Origin: Cryptomeria japonica
Taxonomy: Eukaryota; Streptophyta; Pinopsida; Cupressales; Cupressaceae
Length of the DNA stretch: 64,000 nucleotides
Direction of reading: 5' to 3'
NCBI RefSeq assembly: GCF_030272615.1
Contig: NC_081405.1
Span: 612,720,920-612,784,919 of the forward strand
Within the stretch, counting starts at the first letter, position 1, and every line of letters begins with the position of its first letter. Below, one piece after another: positions 10,648-21,960 of the stretch. Made by a program: the position numbers and the translations under genes. The notes beneath the pieces are model-generated. The model ran no database searches. It was not told where the DNA came from and saw nothing but the letters and a program-made list of their open reading frames with translations.

Positions 10648-11620
10648 ATAGTTATATTATCATGTTACTTTATGTTGATGGCATGCTTGTTGTTGGGCCT
10701 AACATGCAGGATATAAATGAACTTAAACAGAAATTAGCAAAGTCATTTGTTATGAATAATTTGGGTGCAGCCAATCAAATATTGGGTATGAAGTTTTCAC
10801 GGGACAAGAAAAATAGAACATTAACTTTATCCCAAAGTGAGTATATCAAGAAGGTGTTGAAAAGATTTAACATGCAGAATGCAAAAGTAGTTAGTACACC
10901 TTTGGCTATTAATTTCAAACTGAATAAGGAAATGTGTCCAAAGACACATGAAGAGGTAAATAAAATGTCTAACACTATATTCATCAGCTATTTGTAGTCT
11001 GATGTATGCGATGGTATGCACACGGCCAGATATTGAACATACTGTGGGAGTTGTGAGTAGGTATATAAGAAATCCAGGAATGGAATGTTGGAATGTTGTC
11101 AAATGGATTATCAGGTATTTGAGAGGTACTACTAGCAAGGCATTATTTTTCAAAGGATAAAATGTTTCTCTATGAGGATATGTTGACTCTGATCTGGCAA
11201 GTGATATTGATACACAAAGGAGTACTTCAGGGTATGTTTTTAATGTAGCGGGAACTAGAGTTAGTTATATTTCTAGACTGCAAAAGGTTGTTGCACTTTC
11301 AACTACTGAAGCTGAGTATGTGGCTACTATTGAAGCTAGCAAGGAGATGATTTGGTTACAATGTTTTATGGAGGAATTGGGCTAGATGCAGGAGGATAGC
11401 CTATTGTACACTGATAGCTAGAGTGCTATTCATCTTGCAAATATTTTTGCTCTTCATTCAAGGACAAAACATAATTAACTTAGGTACCACTTCATCTGAT
11501 CTGTTTTGGAGGATGGCCAGTTACGACTTGAGAAGATTCACACAAGTGAAAATTCTATAGATATGTTAACAAAGGCAGTCACTCCATGAGAGAAGTTGAT
11601 TTCCTCATAAGATTATATTG
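10648..11620 (+). pseudogene. Element A RT C-terminal half and RNase H, broken
   Basis: The frame resumes with SYIIMLLYVDGMLVVGPNM. The RT catalytic box YVDD reads YVDG here. The thumb and connection follow (NLGAANQILGMKFSRDKK, SEYIKKVLKRFNMQNAK), and then RNase H (YVDSDLASD, RSTSGYVF, STTEAEYVA, HSRTKH) with several stops and a frameshift after about 10995. Roughly 130 codons of central RT are missing between 7160 and 10648, so the foreign block replaced coding sequence rather than simply inserting. Confidence 0.88.
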
Positions 11621-11719
11621 GCCTTCTTGACTGACAATCATTGATTTAAGGAACAACTGAGTCCAAGTGTTTTATATCCAGTGGGAGTTGCAAGTGTAGT
11701 AGTGTCATCTAGGATTAGT

Positions 11720-11773
11720 CTCCAAGTGGGAGATTGTTTGGTGTGGAGCCTGATCAATCTCCAAGTGGGAGAT
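11720..11773 (+). repeat. Duplicated polypurine-tract region of element A
   Basis: The block tctccaagtgggagattgtt occurs twice, at about 11719-11738 and 11757-11776. The second copy abuts the 3' LTR, as a plus-strand primer should. A third weaker copy (ccagtgggagttg) is near 11679. Confidence 0.8.
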
Positions 11774-12297
11774 TGTTGGTATGTGGCAACTGATCATGCA
11801 AGTAATGTACACTCGTTGGGCGGACGTTTCGATCGGAAGGGTTGGAGTACTTGGGAATCGAAGGATCCTAGCGAGTAGAGCTCACCAAAAACAATTCTCG
11901 CACGTGTATGAGAATACAAGAATACAAGTACGAGAATACATGTATGAGTATGAGAATACGTGAACAAGTACAAGAATATGAGTACAAGGAAAAGGTTATG
12001 ATAATATTCCTTTAGGGTTAGGGTTATTCTTTGTTGGTCAACTTTGTATGTTGCCCTAAAATTGAATGTTATAAGCGATTGGAATGTATAAGACATTGTA
12101 ATGGTGGTGTATTGATTTACTGGATAATAAGAAAAGATCAGATGGCTATGTTCTGTGGATGTATACCATCTTGGGTGAACCACATTAAATATTTGTGTTA
12201 TTTTGTGTTGTGTTGTATTGTTCTTCATCTTTTGTGTATTTGAATTTGCATATAATTGTCAATTTGTATTTTCTTTGGATCTACCTAAACCCTAACA
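11774..12297 (+). repeat. 3' LTR of element A (524 bp)
   Basis: It matches the 5' LTR at both ends (TGTTGGTATGTGG...AAACCCTAACA) and through its middle, with an expanded run of tacgagaata-like units at about 11905-11990. Right flank catgt. Confidence 0.92.
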
Positions 12298-13020
12298 CAT
12301 GTGATTGCACCATTCAATGTAAATATAAAATAAACCATACCAAAAGAGACACCAAATTTGCATGGAGAAACCCTTCCAAGAAAAAACTCCACTAGAGAAC
12401 AAGGGCAAGCATATTAATATTCTTTGAAAGAGAGAACACCATAATAATAGAATTCACTACACTTATTTGAATGATCCTAGAGCTACTTGGAAACAATGAA
12501 CAACTGATTAATAAACAACTATGCCTTGGCTAAAATTATAGCCAAATGGGAGAGGAAAAACCATTGTTATTTTCTCAAAACAAGGGGCCAAAACCACTTG
12601 CAAAAACCCATGCCTTGGAGAATGAATAGCCAATAGAAATAATAAAAAAATAAATAACTCTTCAAATGACTCCTCATTGGTGCCAAATATAAAGCTACTT
12701 AGTCTTTACACATTCTAAGTGCTTCATAGCTTGCAGTGACTATTCAGATCCCCAAATGGGCATTTTTTCTCGTTCCAAACTTGATCTCCTTATGCATGAA
12801 CCTTCATGTCTCATTATGGATGTTGGAAAGAGTACATTTTATCCATTTTGATTTATATTTATTACCTCTTCATGTTCACCTCTTGAAAATGCAATTACAA
12901 ATAGCCATAAAGTACAAATATTTAATATTTTTCTCACATGTCCTAGGTAACACTTTCCAGATAACATGGAGACATGTGAATAGCTTGAGATTGCAAGCTT
13001 AATGTCACCTCATCCTAACA
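12298..13020 (-). repeat. 3' LTR of element B, proximal piece
   Basis: It aligns along its length with 18561-19257, the rest of B's 5' LTR, and ends at 13020 in ...tcctaaca (TGTTAGGATG on the minus strand). The adjoining bases read AAGTGGGATAA on the minus strand, a plausible polypurine tract. Confidence 0.9.
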
Positions 13021-13189
13021 TTATCCCACTTGACATTATACATTGCAATTACATCCAAGAGATGTTGTACATCAACCATTATCAACCATTTCTCACACAA
13101 AGTGATATTGTACATCAACATGCTAGTACAAGCATGATACATATGATTCTTGGTCAAACATATAACACTCTAACTATCACATCCAGTCC

Positions 13190-13748
13190 TCATAGTTTGG
13201 CAATAAATACCAATGACATTACCAAGTATTTGTAACATACCACCTCCTTAGTATCATTCATAGACTCAGCTTCAAAGATGGATAAAGAAAATGTGAGCTG
13301 CTTCTTATTCATCCAACTCATTGCTCCTCTAAACAAAGTATATACATAGCCACTAGTGGACCTTTCATTGTCCAAGTCTCCTTCCCACTCTACATTAGTA
13401 AATACATGTATGTCTAATGAATTAGGCACATCGTTAGTACCATGATAAACCAAATAGTAATCAAAAGTACCTCGCAAATATCTAAATACCCGCCTAGCAA
13501 AAGTCTCATGCTTTTTACCAGGATTAGACATAAAGTTGCTCAAAACTCCCATTGCTTGGGCTATATCTAGTCTAGTGCAAATCATTGTATACATCAAGCT
13601 CCCAATGACACTAACATAAGGAACCTTAAAAATATCCTCATAATCATCATTAGAACTTGAACACAGTCTAAATTCAACTTAGTACCAACTAGAAAAGGAA
13701 TACTAATTAGCTTATAGTCATGCATATTAAACCTCTACAAAATAGTAT
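13190..13748 (-). pseudogene. Element B RT tail and RNase H, broken
   Basis: The largest frame (13597-13190) reads CTRLDIAQAMGVLSNFMSNPGK..., RRVFRYLRGTFDYYLVYHG, then a decayed RNase H: FTNVEWEGD where active copies have a D-A-D-W-A-G-D type motif, RSTSGYVYTLF and MNKKQ. Upstream codons to 13748 encode the RT connection around RFNMHD with stops and frameshifts. Catalytic Asp residues are lost. Confidence 0.85.
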
Positions 13749-15271
13749 TGTAGCAATGCAAATTGTACACCTTTATTAGTGTGTCAAATTTCACACTCTT
13801 CTAACACCTATTTTAGTATTTCCATTTCCTCTATGCATTGTGGTACCTTTATTTATTTAAATTAATATTATGGGTTTTATTTCACTTTATTACATCATCA
13901 CACTATTATCTGGGCCCTTGATGCTAGGTATGCCTTTTATTTCTTCAATATATAGATTTATCCTCAAGCCTACCCCAATTTCAAATTCCAAGACAAATTC
14001 CACATATCTATACATTATGGTTTGAGCTACTGAGAAGGAATCGGCATTAGAATCCCATTATCTTGCATTCCTCGAAAGTCAAAAAATGTTGTTAGGACTA
14101 GGGTGACCTATCACCCTAGTCCCACACTTTTTTCTTTGAATTTCAAGAGGATAAATTGGTGGTCTTATATAATTCAAATTCTACTTCGTGTGAATATATC
14201 ACAAACCTAAGTCGGCCTAAAGGTGATTTTAATTATGAAATCCCCATATAAGGAAGGCATCTCTCTCAATTCATTTTGATATCTAGGATCATCTTATCTT
14301 ATGCTAACATTATCATCCAATTCAAGAGCAATTCTTCTTCCTCGAGAGCATATTTGATTCAAGAAGAAACAAACTAGATCAAGGTATCTTCCATTTATGT
14401 CTTATCTATGATTTCATGATGGATTTTATGTGATTTATCATGTTATTGCATCAACACATGGAGGACTTGTCCTAAGAGCATTGCATCACCTATTGAAGGT
14501 ATAATCATCTACATTCAAGCATTTCAATTTTTGATCTAGCTTTGCCCTCAAAAGGCAAGATTTTCAATTTAATTCAAGTTCAATTTCAATTCACTTGTAG
14601 GGTTAATTCTGAACTTGGGGTTTGACGTAAGGCAAACCCCTATCCACAACTCCTTTTCTTTCCTCTTGTGTGTAGCTATAGATACCCAAAAGGGTCAAAA
14701 GATCTCAAAAAGCATCAAAAAAATGGTATAGGCTTGTCCTTAGAATCTGAACCTAGTTTTTATGAACTAGGGCAGTGGGTCGCTCCTGTCCTAGGACCAA
14801 GGCACCGGGGTGCCATGTTCTCCAAAATTTTGCATCATTTTTTAGTGGTGGCACTCAAACAATCTCAAGATCTAGATCTTCCGACATTAGCCCAACCTCA
14901 GAAGACTAAGGTGTTCTAGCACCCTAGTCCTCCCAGATCAACATTAGATTTCAATCATAGGTGCACAGTTATATTTCATGCTTAGTTTTGTGCATGTTAC
15001 AACATTTCTAATTATTTGTCAGTCATTCACAACAACTTAAGTATTTAATTTCTTTATGCCTTAGCCATAGTTTTGCACTAATTCGACATCTCCATAGTTC
15101 ATTCACTTTCGACAACAGCGAAGGAATAGAAACCCTAGAAGTGTCATTTGACTCTCTTTTACAAGAGCTAGTCATATAGGATCACTCCTCTAGGTGATTT
15201 CGTATTCCAATGTTATTGTGAAAGTGTATCTTGGTCTTATGTCCTACTCGATTCTATTTTCATACAATACA
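13749..15271 (+). repeat. Solo LTR Z (about 1.52 kb) inside B's RT
   Basis: It starts tgtagcaatgc and ends catacaataca, with near-matching flanks agtat (13744-13748) and aatat (15272-15276). B's RT coding sequence stops at one edge (after a QSKCVD motif) and resumes at the other (IL, stop, RFNMHD), which sets the limits. TATA-like sequences on the plus strand at about 14165-14173 and 14245-14253 suggest plus orientation. An alternative pair of ends, tgtgtc (13780) to acaca (15283), fits B's protein less well. The open frame at 14668-14919 has no recognisable domain. Confidence 0.6.
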
Positions 15272-16370
15272 AATATCAACACACTTACTCTGGCTAAACC
15301 AAAGATTTTTGTGAACCCAATCTCTGCTAATCTCCATTCCAAGAATATATTTTGTAGTCCCCAAGTCTTTCATATCAAATGTGCCAAAAAATTGAGCCTT
15401 GAATTCTCTACTCATCACCTTATTGTTACCCATAAGCAACATGTCATCAAAATATAAGACAATGATTAGTATCTGATCATCAATAATCTTAATATAAACA
15501 CAATGATCTTTCTCACTCCTCTTATAACCCAACTTCAATACAAAAGTATCAAACTTTTGGTACCACATCCTAGGTGGTTGTTTAAAACCATAAAAAGATC
15601 TCTTTAACTTGCGAACCAATTGTTCTTTCCCTTTCACAACAAAACCATCAAGTTGTCACATATAAATCTCCTCAAGATCCCCATGCAAGAAAGTTATTTT
15701 AACATCCATTTGCTCTATTTCAAAATCACAAGCAGCACCAATAGACAATAGAAATCTAATAGAAGTCTTTTTTGCAACAAGAGAGAAAATTTTACCAAAA
15801 TCAACTCCCTCTCTTTGGGAGTAGCCCTTGGCCACCAGTTTGGCCTTGTATTGCTCTAATTGTCCATATGTTCCAAACTTCTTTTTAAATACCCTCTTGT
15901 GTTCAATGGGATTTCATCATTTGGAAAAACTTACAAGACCCTAGGTGTCACAACTATCTAAGTTCATCTCCTCCTACATTGCCTACATTCAAGACTTAGT
16001 TTCCTCTAAAGAGAGAGCCTTCCTAAAGGATCTAGGTTCATTGTTAGTGCTTAACAAAGCAAATATACAATGGAAATATGGCGGGCTATACCTTTCAATT
16101 GGATTTTGTTGCCTTGTGGACCTCCTCAAGGTAGGAGTAATGGGATTAACATGTTCATCTTCCTCTGCATGCTAATCCTGCACATCATTTGAACTCTTTG
16201 AACCCTCTTCTTCTTCTCCATTTTCAAATCCATCTATTTGTTCTTCCACATGTGCATCTTCCTACTTCTCAATCTTTATTTCAAAGTGCATTGTCTTTGT
16301 CTTCACCTTTGGTTGTTCTTCAACTAAGTAAGCTCAAAACTCCCTAAAAATAACATCTCTAGAAAAAATC
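15260..16370 (-). pseudogene. Element B reverse transcriptase, broken
   Basis: The clean frame (15637-15260) includes FYGFKQPPRMWYQKFDTF, KSEKDHCVYIK-like sequence and the catalytic box YFDDMLLMGNN, in which both Asp are kept, then LGTTKYILGMEISRD and WFSQSK. Homology continues upstream to about 16370 through fingers and palm, with many stops (for example around 15655, 15910 and 16160). Solo LTR Z truncates the connection downstream. The open frame 15945-16175 on the opposite strand is a shadow. Confidence 0.82.
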
Positions 16371-16381
16371 ATTTTTTCGGG

Positions 16382-17250
16382 TTAGAGGATTCCAAAGCTT
16401 ATTTTTACATTTTCATTGTAACCAACGAAGATGCATTTCTGAGCCTTTGGATCTAGTTTAGATTGCTTCTCTTGAGGCACATGAATGAAAGTCTCACAAC
16501 CAAAGACCCTTAAGTGTACAATTGATGGCTTTCTACCAGTCCACACTTCATAAAGAGTTTTGTTAGTAAGAGTTGAACAAGGAGATCTGTTGATCAAATA
16601 ACAAGCAATACCAACAATTTCTACCCAAAAGCATCTATCAAAATTAGCACCACTCAACATGCCCCTAACTCTTTCCATTATGGTTTGGTTCATTCTTTCT
16701 GCTACCCCTTTTTTGTTGGGGAGTGTAAGGAGTATTCTTTTTTCGAACAATACCTGCATGCATATAGAACTCATCAAATTCCCTTGAATAATATTCACCC
16801 TCATTGTCATTTCTCAACACTTTTATTTTAATATCTTATCGCTTTTCCACTAAGGCCTTATATTTCTTAATCTTAGTGAAAATTTCAGATTTAGAATATA
16901 CAAAATAAATCCAAGTGTATCTTGAGAAACCATCAATGAAGGAAACATAGTACCAAGATTTACCCAAGGAAACAACATCCACTAGACCACACACATTTGA
17001 ATGAATAATCTCAAATGATCTCTTTTCCTTATACATTCCTTTAGGAAATGATGTTCTATTCTATTTAGCAAACACACAATGCTCACAAAAATCATTTTTC
17101 CAGCAAAATAATTAGAAAGACTGTAAATCAACTTTTTATGTAGAATGGTCCTAAGACCTTTTTCACCAGTGTGACCCAATCTCTAGTGCCACATCATACA
17201 TGTATTTTTATTGCTAGTTACATTGGAAGAGTTACAAAAAGTAGAGGAAT
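16382..17250 (-). pseudogene. Element B integrase, broken
   Basis: Zinc-binding start at about 17210-17140 (WHYRLGHTGEKGL), then HSNVCGL (first catalytic Asp replaced by Asn), then the core SWYYVSFIDGFSRYTWIYF. After a frameshift come NKKGVAERMNQTIMERVRGM with the Glu, and the tail LYEVWTGRKPSIVHLRVFGC. At least three frames are used between 17250 and 16382. Confidence 0.88.
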
Positions 17251-17351
17251 TAAGCCTAAACAAAGTCCCTATTTGAGATCCTTTAGCTATCACCAAAGTC
17301 CCTCTTACCAACTTGCAACTAGACTTGTCAAATGTCACATGCACTCCAGAA

Positions 17352-17585
17352 TCATTCAACTTGAATACAGAAAGAATATTTTTCGCAAGTTTTGGAATGC
17401 AAAACTTTATCAATGGTTTTTACTCTTCCATTATTGAAACGCAATTTTACCTTTCCTTTACCAGCAACCTTCTTTGTATTGTTGTCACCAAGAAAAACAT
17501 CTCCCCCATCATATGCTTTGTAAAAGGAAAACCACTTGTTGTGAGGAGTCATGTGGTAGGAGGCACCTGAATCAATAAGTCAAGC
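17352..17585 (-). pseudogene. Element B protease
   Basis: It reads LIDSGASYHMTPHNKWF with an intact DSGAS active site, then FLGDNNTKKVAGKGKVKL, a standard copia protease. It follows the gag tail after a stop and continues into the integrase. Confidence 0.85.
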
Positions 17586-17599
17586 ATCATTACTAAAAA

Positions 17600-18334
17600 T
17601 GTTAGTAGAAAATAAACAAAGCATCAGAATCGTCATCAAAGGACTTTTCTATGGAGAAATCAACATTTTTTTTCTTAACTCTATATTCATTTTTTACATG
17701 CCTTCTTTTCCCACAATTCCAACACTTCTCTCTTTCTGGGGGTCTTCAATTGTCCTTTAGACTTCTCCCTCTTTTTATCCCCTTTAGGCCCATTTTCTTT
17801 GGACCTTCCTCGCACATGTAAGGCATCTTGGGAGATACATTCATAGAATTTCTTCTCACCTCTTCTAAAAGAAGTGACAATCAAGTTGTCCATCTTTGGC
17901 TTTATACTACCACGGTTAATAGCAACAATAAGATATTCTCAAGATTTGGGAAAAGAGCAAAGAAATAAGATACATTTATCTTCATCTTCTAATTAACATC
18001 TATCAATGCAAGCTGCCTTATAATCAAATTAAAAACATTCAATGATTTGTAAAAGATTCATTGTCTTTCATTTTCAAAGAATATAACCTTCTTTTGAGAT
18101 ATAACTTACTAGACAAACTTTTAGATTGATAAATGTCACCAATCCTCTTTCACAACTTGTATCCAATGTCTTCTACAAAGACATTCAAAAGGATGGAATC
18201 CAAAGTAGATTCCTCTGGTTTCTTTTCATGTGAAACTAGTAACCACTAATCTCTTTCCTCCAAAAGATCTTCCATTTTCAGTTTCCACATCTTGTAGCCA
18301 TTGTCTCAAAATTTGTGCAAGAAGTAGAAGTCAT
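17600..18334 (-). pseudogene. Element B gag, broken
   Basis: From an ATG at 18334-18332 the sequence encodes, after an early frameshift, NGYKMWKLKMEDLLEERD, a copia gag opening. Recognisable gag sequence with stops continues to about 17690. The C-terminal piece 17893-17687 is Lys/Arg-rich, ending near a decayed CWNCGKR-like knuckle. It sits between the primer site and the protease, as expected. Confidence 0.75.
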
Positions 18335-18446
18335 GGCTTTCAATCCCCTCCTCAAATCTGCAAAACCACACAACAAAAGCTCCCAATGCAATAGCAAACC
18401 TTCAACACTTAAAGAGAAAGGCGTTCCCCTCTCGACATAATTGTTA

Positions 18447-18458
18447 GCTCTAATACCA
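18447..18458 (-). promoter_or_regulatory. Primer-binding site of element B
   Basis: The minus strand reads TGGTATTAGAGC, an initiator tRNA-Met site with one change (C to T), two bases from the LTR end at 18461. Confidence 0.85.
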
Positions 18459-18460
18459 AA

Positions 18461-19257
18461 TGTTGAGAAACAAGGTGAAGTAAGCTTGCAATATTAAATT
18501 TCTTATGTGATTGCAAATCTGAAACTAAATTTAAAATGAATATATGATTGCAACATTCAACATAAATATAAAATCAACCATACCAAAAGAGACACTAGAT
18601 TTATGTGGACAAACCCTTTTGAGAAAAAATTCCACTAGAGAACGAGGGCAAGTATATTATTATTATTCTTTAAAAGAGAGAACACCACAAAAATACACTT
18701 CTCCAAATGATCCCTCAACTACTTGGAAAAAATGAACAACTGATGATTAAACAACTATGTCTTGGTTTCAATTTATAGACAAATGGAAGAGGAAAAACCA
18801 TTGTTGTTTTCTCAAAGCAAGGGGTCAAAACCACTTGCAAAAAATCACACCTTGGAGAATGAATAGCCAATAGACATAATATATTAATAAATAAATATTC
18901 AAGTGACTCCTTATGGGCACCAAACCCAAAGCCACTTAGACTTTACACATTATGAGTGCTTTGTAGCTTGCGGTGATTATTTAGATCCCCAAATGAGCAC
19001 CTTTTCTCCTCCCAAACTTAATTTTCTTATACATAACCCTTCATTTCTCATTATGGACATGGGAAGAAGTGTATTTTATCCATTTTGATTTAAATTTATC
19101 ACCTCTTCATGTTCACCTCTTGAAAATGCAATTACAAATAGTCATAAATTACAAATATTTAATATTTTTCTCACATGTCCTAGAGAACACTTTCCAAGGA
19201 ACATGGAGACATATGAATGGTTTAGGATTGCAAGGTTAATGCTACCTTATCCTAACA
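18461..19257 (-). repeat. 5' LTR of element B (797 bp)
   Basis: On the minus strand it runs TGTTAGGATAAGG...CTTGTTTCTCAACA. It is followed at 19258-19262 by tagaa, the right copy of the target duplication. It contains gtggacaaacccttttgagaaa (18616-18637 region), part of a block recurring in other LTRs here. Confidence 0.92.
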
Positions 19258-21292
19258 TAGAACTCCTTAGTGAAATGGAGTGGTGGAAAGGAAGAACAGG
19301 ACTGTTCGGCAGATGACAAGAACCATGTTGAAGCAGACATAGTTATCGAATATGTGTTCGAGAGAAGCTTGTCAAACAATAGTATATATTTTGAACATAG
19401 CTCAGATTAGGACAAGGACTACAAAGACACCATATGATTTATGGAAAGGGAGATCAACATTAGTTAGGCACCTGAAAAAATTTGGAAGCAAATGCTACAT
19501 CAAAAGAGGAACAAAATTTGAGTAAATTTGATTCTAAACCTGATAAAGGTAATTTTCCTCATTATTCTATGACAAGCAAGGCTTATGAATGTTATAACAA
19601 AGATTGAGGAGAGTAGTGGAAAGTGTCAATGTGAGTATGGAAGAATCGTTACAATCACTTGAGGTTCTGGAAGAAGATGACAAGGTTGAATCAGTCCACA
19701 GATTTGATGAACACTCAAGAAGTGAATCAAAGATTACAAGTACTAAGACTCTGGCAAGGTATGTGTAGAAGAATCATTTTGAAGATCAGAACATAGGAGA
19801 TAAAGACAGTGTTGTTCACACCCAAAGAACAATAGAGAAAACAAGTGAATAGATACATTTTGCCTTGTTGTCAAAGATTGAACCAAACAGCTATGCATAG
19901 GCTAGCAAGGAGAAAGGTTACAAGAGACTATGTAAGAAGAGTTGTCTCAGATTAAGAAAAATGAAACATGGGAGTTGGTTCCAAGACCTAAAGACAAGAA
20001 TGTTATTGGTACCAAATGGGCCTTTAGAATTAAATTGAATGAAGAAGGAAAGGTGATCCGAAATAAGGCCAAATTAGTATGCAAAGGATATGCTCAAGTC
20101 AAAGGAGTGGATTTTGAGGAGACATTTGCTCTGGTGGCAAGATTAGAGGCTATCAAAATGTTTTTAGCATTGTCAACATTTAAGAACTTCAAGGTTTATC
20201 AAATGGATGTTAAATTTGCATTTTTGAATAGAGAGTTGGGGGAAAAGGTTATATTGAACAACCAGGAGAGTTTTAGTGTTAAGACAAACTAGATTTCGTG
20301 TGTGGATTAAAGAAGGCTTTGTATAGACTCAAGCGAGCTCCAAGGGTGTGGTATTCCAGATTGGATAGGTATTTGTAGCAACAAGGTTTTATGAGAGGTG
20401 CAAACAACAATATGTATATAAAATCAGTTGGTGATCGGTTGTTGATTGTAGTGGTTTATGTTGATGGCATTATCTTTGGAGAAAGCAGTGATGTCATGCT
20501 TAAAGAGTTTTGGGATGCAATGCAAAAGGAGTTTGATATGTCAATGCTTGGTGACTACAGATTTCTCAATTAGAAAAAGATATTCATTTTTCAAACCAAG
20601 TACATAAAGGAGATGTTGAGAAAGTTCAAGATGGAAGAGTGTGAACCAGTAATACACCTATGGTTACTAGATGTAAGTTGAGTAAAGATGATGATTTTGT
20701 TCCAACAAATCATACTTTATACATGCCAATGATTGGTAGCTTGTTGTATGTGATTGCATCCAGACTGGATATCATGCAAGTGGTTGGTATAATTGTCATG
20801 TTTCAAGCAACACCTAAGGAAACTCACTTCAAGGTAGTGAAGAGGATTTTCCAATACCTAAAAGCAACAATAGATTTTGATTTGTGGTATCTTAGGAACG
20901 AGTTTAGTTTGACTACATACACTAATGCAGATTGGGTTGGATGTATAGATGACCAAAAGAGTACAAGTGGAAAAGCATTCTTTCTTGGTGATAGTTTAGA
21001 GTCATGGTTGAGTAAAAAGCAAGATTCAATGTCCCTATCTACTACAGAAGTAGAATACATTGCAACAATTTCTTGTTGCACTCAAGTATTATGGATGGAG
21101 CAAAATCTGAATGAGATGAAGGTAGAGTTTGATGAGCCTGTTTCATTTTTTTGTTCTAGTACAAGTGTTATTAATATTTCAAAGAATTTAGTGATGCATT
21201 CAAGAACAAAACATATTGCAATTGAGTATCATTTTCTAAGAGAAAATGTTGCAGGTAAAGAGGCGATGTTGGAGTATGTTGAGTTTAAATAA
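19258..21292 (+). pseudogene. Copia C, right fragment: integrase tail, RT, RNase H
   Basis: It resumes the integrase motif broken at 3959: two stop codons where Gln-Gln is usual, then NGVVERKNRTV and KTPYDLWKGRSTLVRHLKKFG, split as KTPYDLWKGRST and LVRHLKKFG. RT begins at about 19942 (NETWELVPRPKDKNVIGTKWAF) with QMDVKFAFLN and the catalytic box YVDG at about 20457. RNase H (20660-21292) has TNADWVGC, KSTSGKAFFLG, STTEVEYIA and HSRTKHI. Stops and frameshifts separate these pieces. This is a dead copy and older than B, which interrupts it. Confidence 0.9.
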
Positions 21293-21960
21293 CATATTAC
21301 AAATATTTTCACAAAAAACCTTCTTAAGGAGACCTTTGAGTATCTCTTAAAGAAGTTGGGGGTGGTTGTTCCCTCCTTTTAAATCAAGAAGAAGTACAAG
21401 TTGAGGGGGAGTATTGACTCCTTGCCACAAGTAGACTTGGTGGTCTTGCCGAGTGTTTCAGAACTTGGTTGTGCAAAATCAAAAGATCAGAGTGTGGACT
21501 TAGGAGGAGTCTATTTGAGAGAGGTTTTTGAATTGTTGTTGATGTCGAGGGGGGAGAAATGAAACTCAAAATGCTAGAATGCTAAGAGGGAGAGAGGTTC
21601 AGTTATTTCAGATAGAGAGAGTTTCTGATCTTGACATATTAAATTTGTGTTGATGTGCCAACACCATTTTGTTGTTTGTCATCAATGATAGAGGGGGAGA
21701 TTGTTGGACATATGTTGTCATTGATGTCAAAGGAGTGTTGTCTTTTATGTCAGAGGGGTGTCAAGTGTGTTCTTTTGTGTTATTTAATTGCTGCATCATT
21801 AAGATCTGTTAAAACTGCATTGATGTTTAAAGGTTCATATTTGGAGAAGCTATTAATGAAAATTAATGTTTGATTAAGTTGAAACTGCGATATACTGATT
21901 CAACCCCTCCTGCCCCCCTCGCTGCCCCCTCCGCCCACCCCCATATTTTGCACCCTTCAG
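21293..21960 (+). repeat. Copia C 3' untranslated tail and start of its 3' LTR
   Basis: After RNase H there are two purine tracts: gttgagggggag at about 21401-21412, and agagggggaga at about 21690-21700. The second directly precedes TGTTGGACATATG at 21702, the likely 3' LTR start. The LTR contains the C-run block tactgattcaaccc (about 21893-21906), the plus-strand version of a block shared with LTR1 and Y. Its 3' end was not found and it is probably truncated. Confidence 0.65.

Larger units (their letters stand above)
4064..12297 (+). mobile_element. Ty1/copia element A, plus strand, nested in an LTR of B
   Basis: The LTRs are 4064-4552 and 11774-12297, both TGTTGGTATG...CCTAACA. The flanks are cattt (4059-4063) and catgt (12298-12302), a 5-bp target duplication with one change. 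Joining the flanks restores an unbroken match to B's other LTR. Inside are primer site, gag, protease, integrase, half an RT, a foreign 3.5-kb block, the other RT half with RNase H, and a duplicated polypurine tract. Confidence 0.92.
3960..19257 (-). mobile_element. Ty1/copia element B, minus strand, interrupted by element A and solo LTR Z
   Basis: The 5' LTR is 18461-19257. The 3' LTR is 12298-13020 plus 3960-4063, split by element A. The direct duplication tagaa flanks the whole unit at 3955-3959 and 19258-19262, a perfect 5-bp match. The order on the minus strand is LTR, primer site, gag, protease, integrase, RT, RNase H, PPT, LTR, which is the copia order. All coding parts are decayed. 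B lies inside the integrase of copia C. Confidence 0.9.

Noticed and set aside
14668-14919. 83-codon frame in solo LTR Z
   Set aside because: Lies within an LTR, with no domain or coding context.
13780-15283. Alternative limits TGTGTC...ACACA for solo LTR Z
   Set aside because: B's RT coding sequence appears to continue through a few codons inside these limits, and the flanks match less well than those of 13749-15271.
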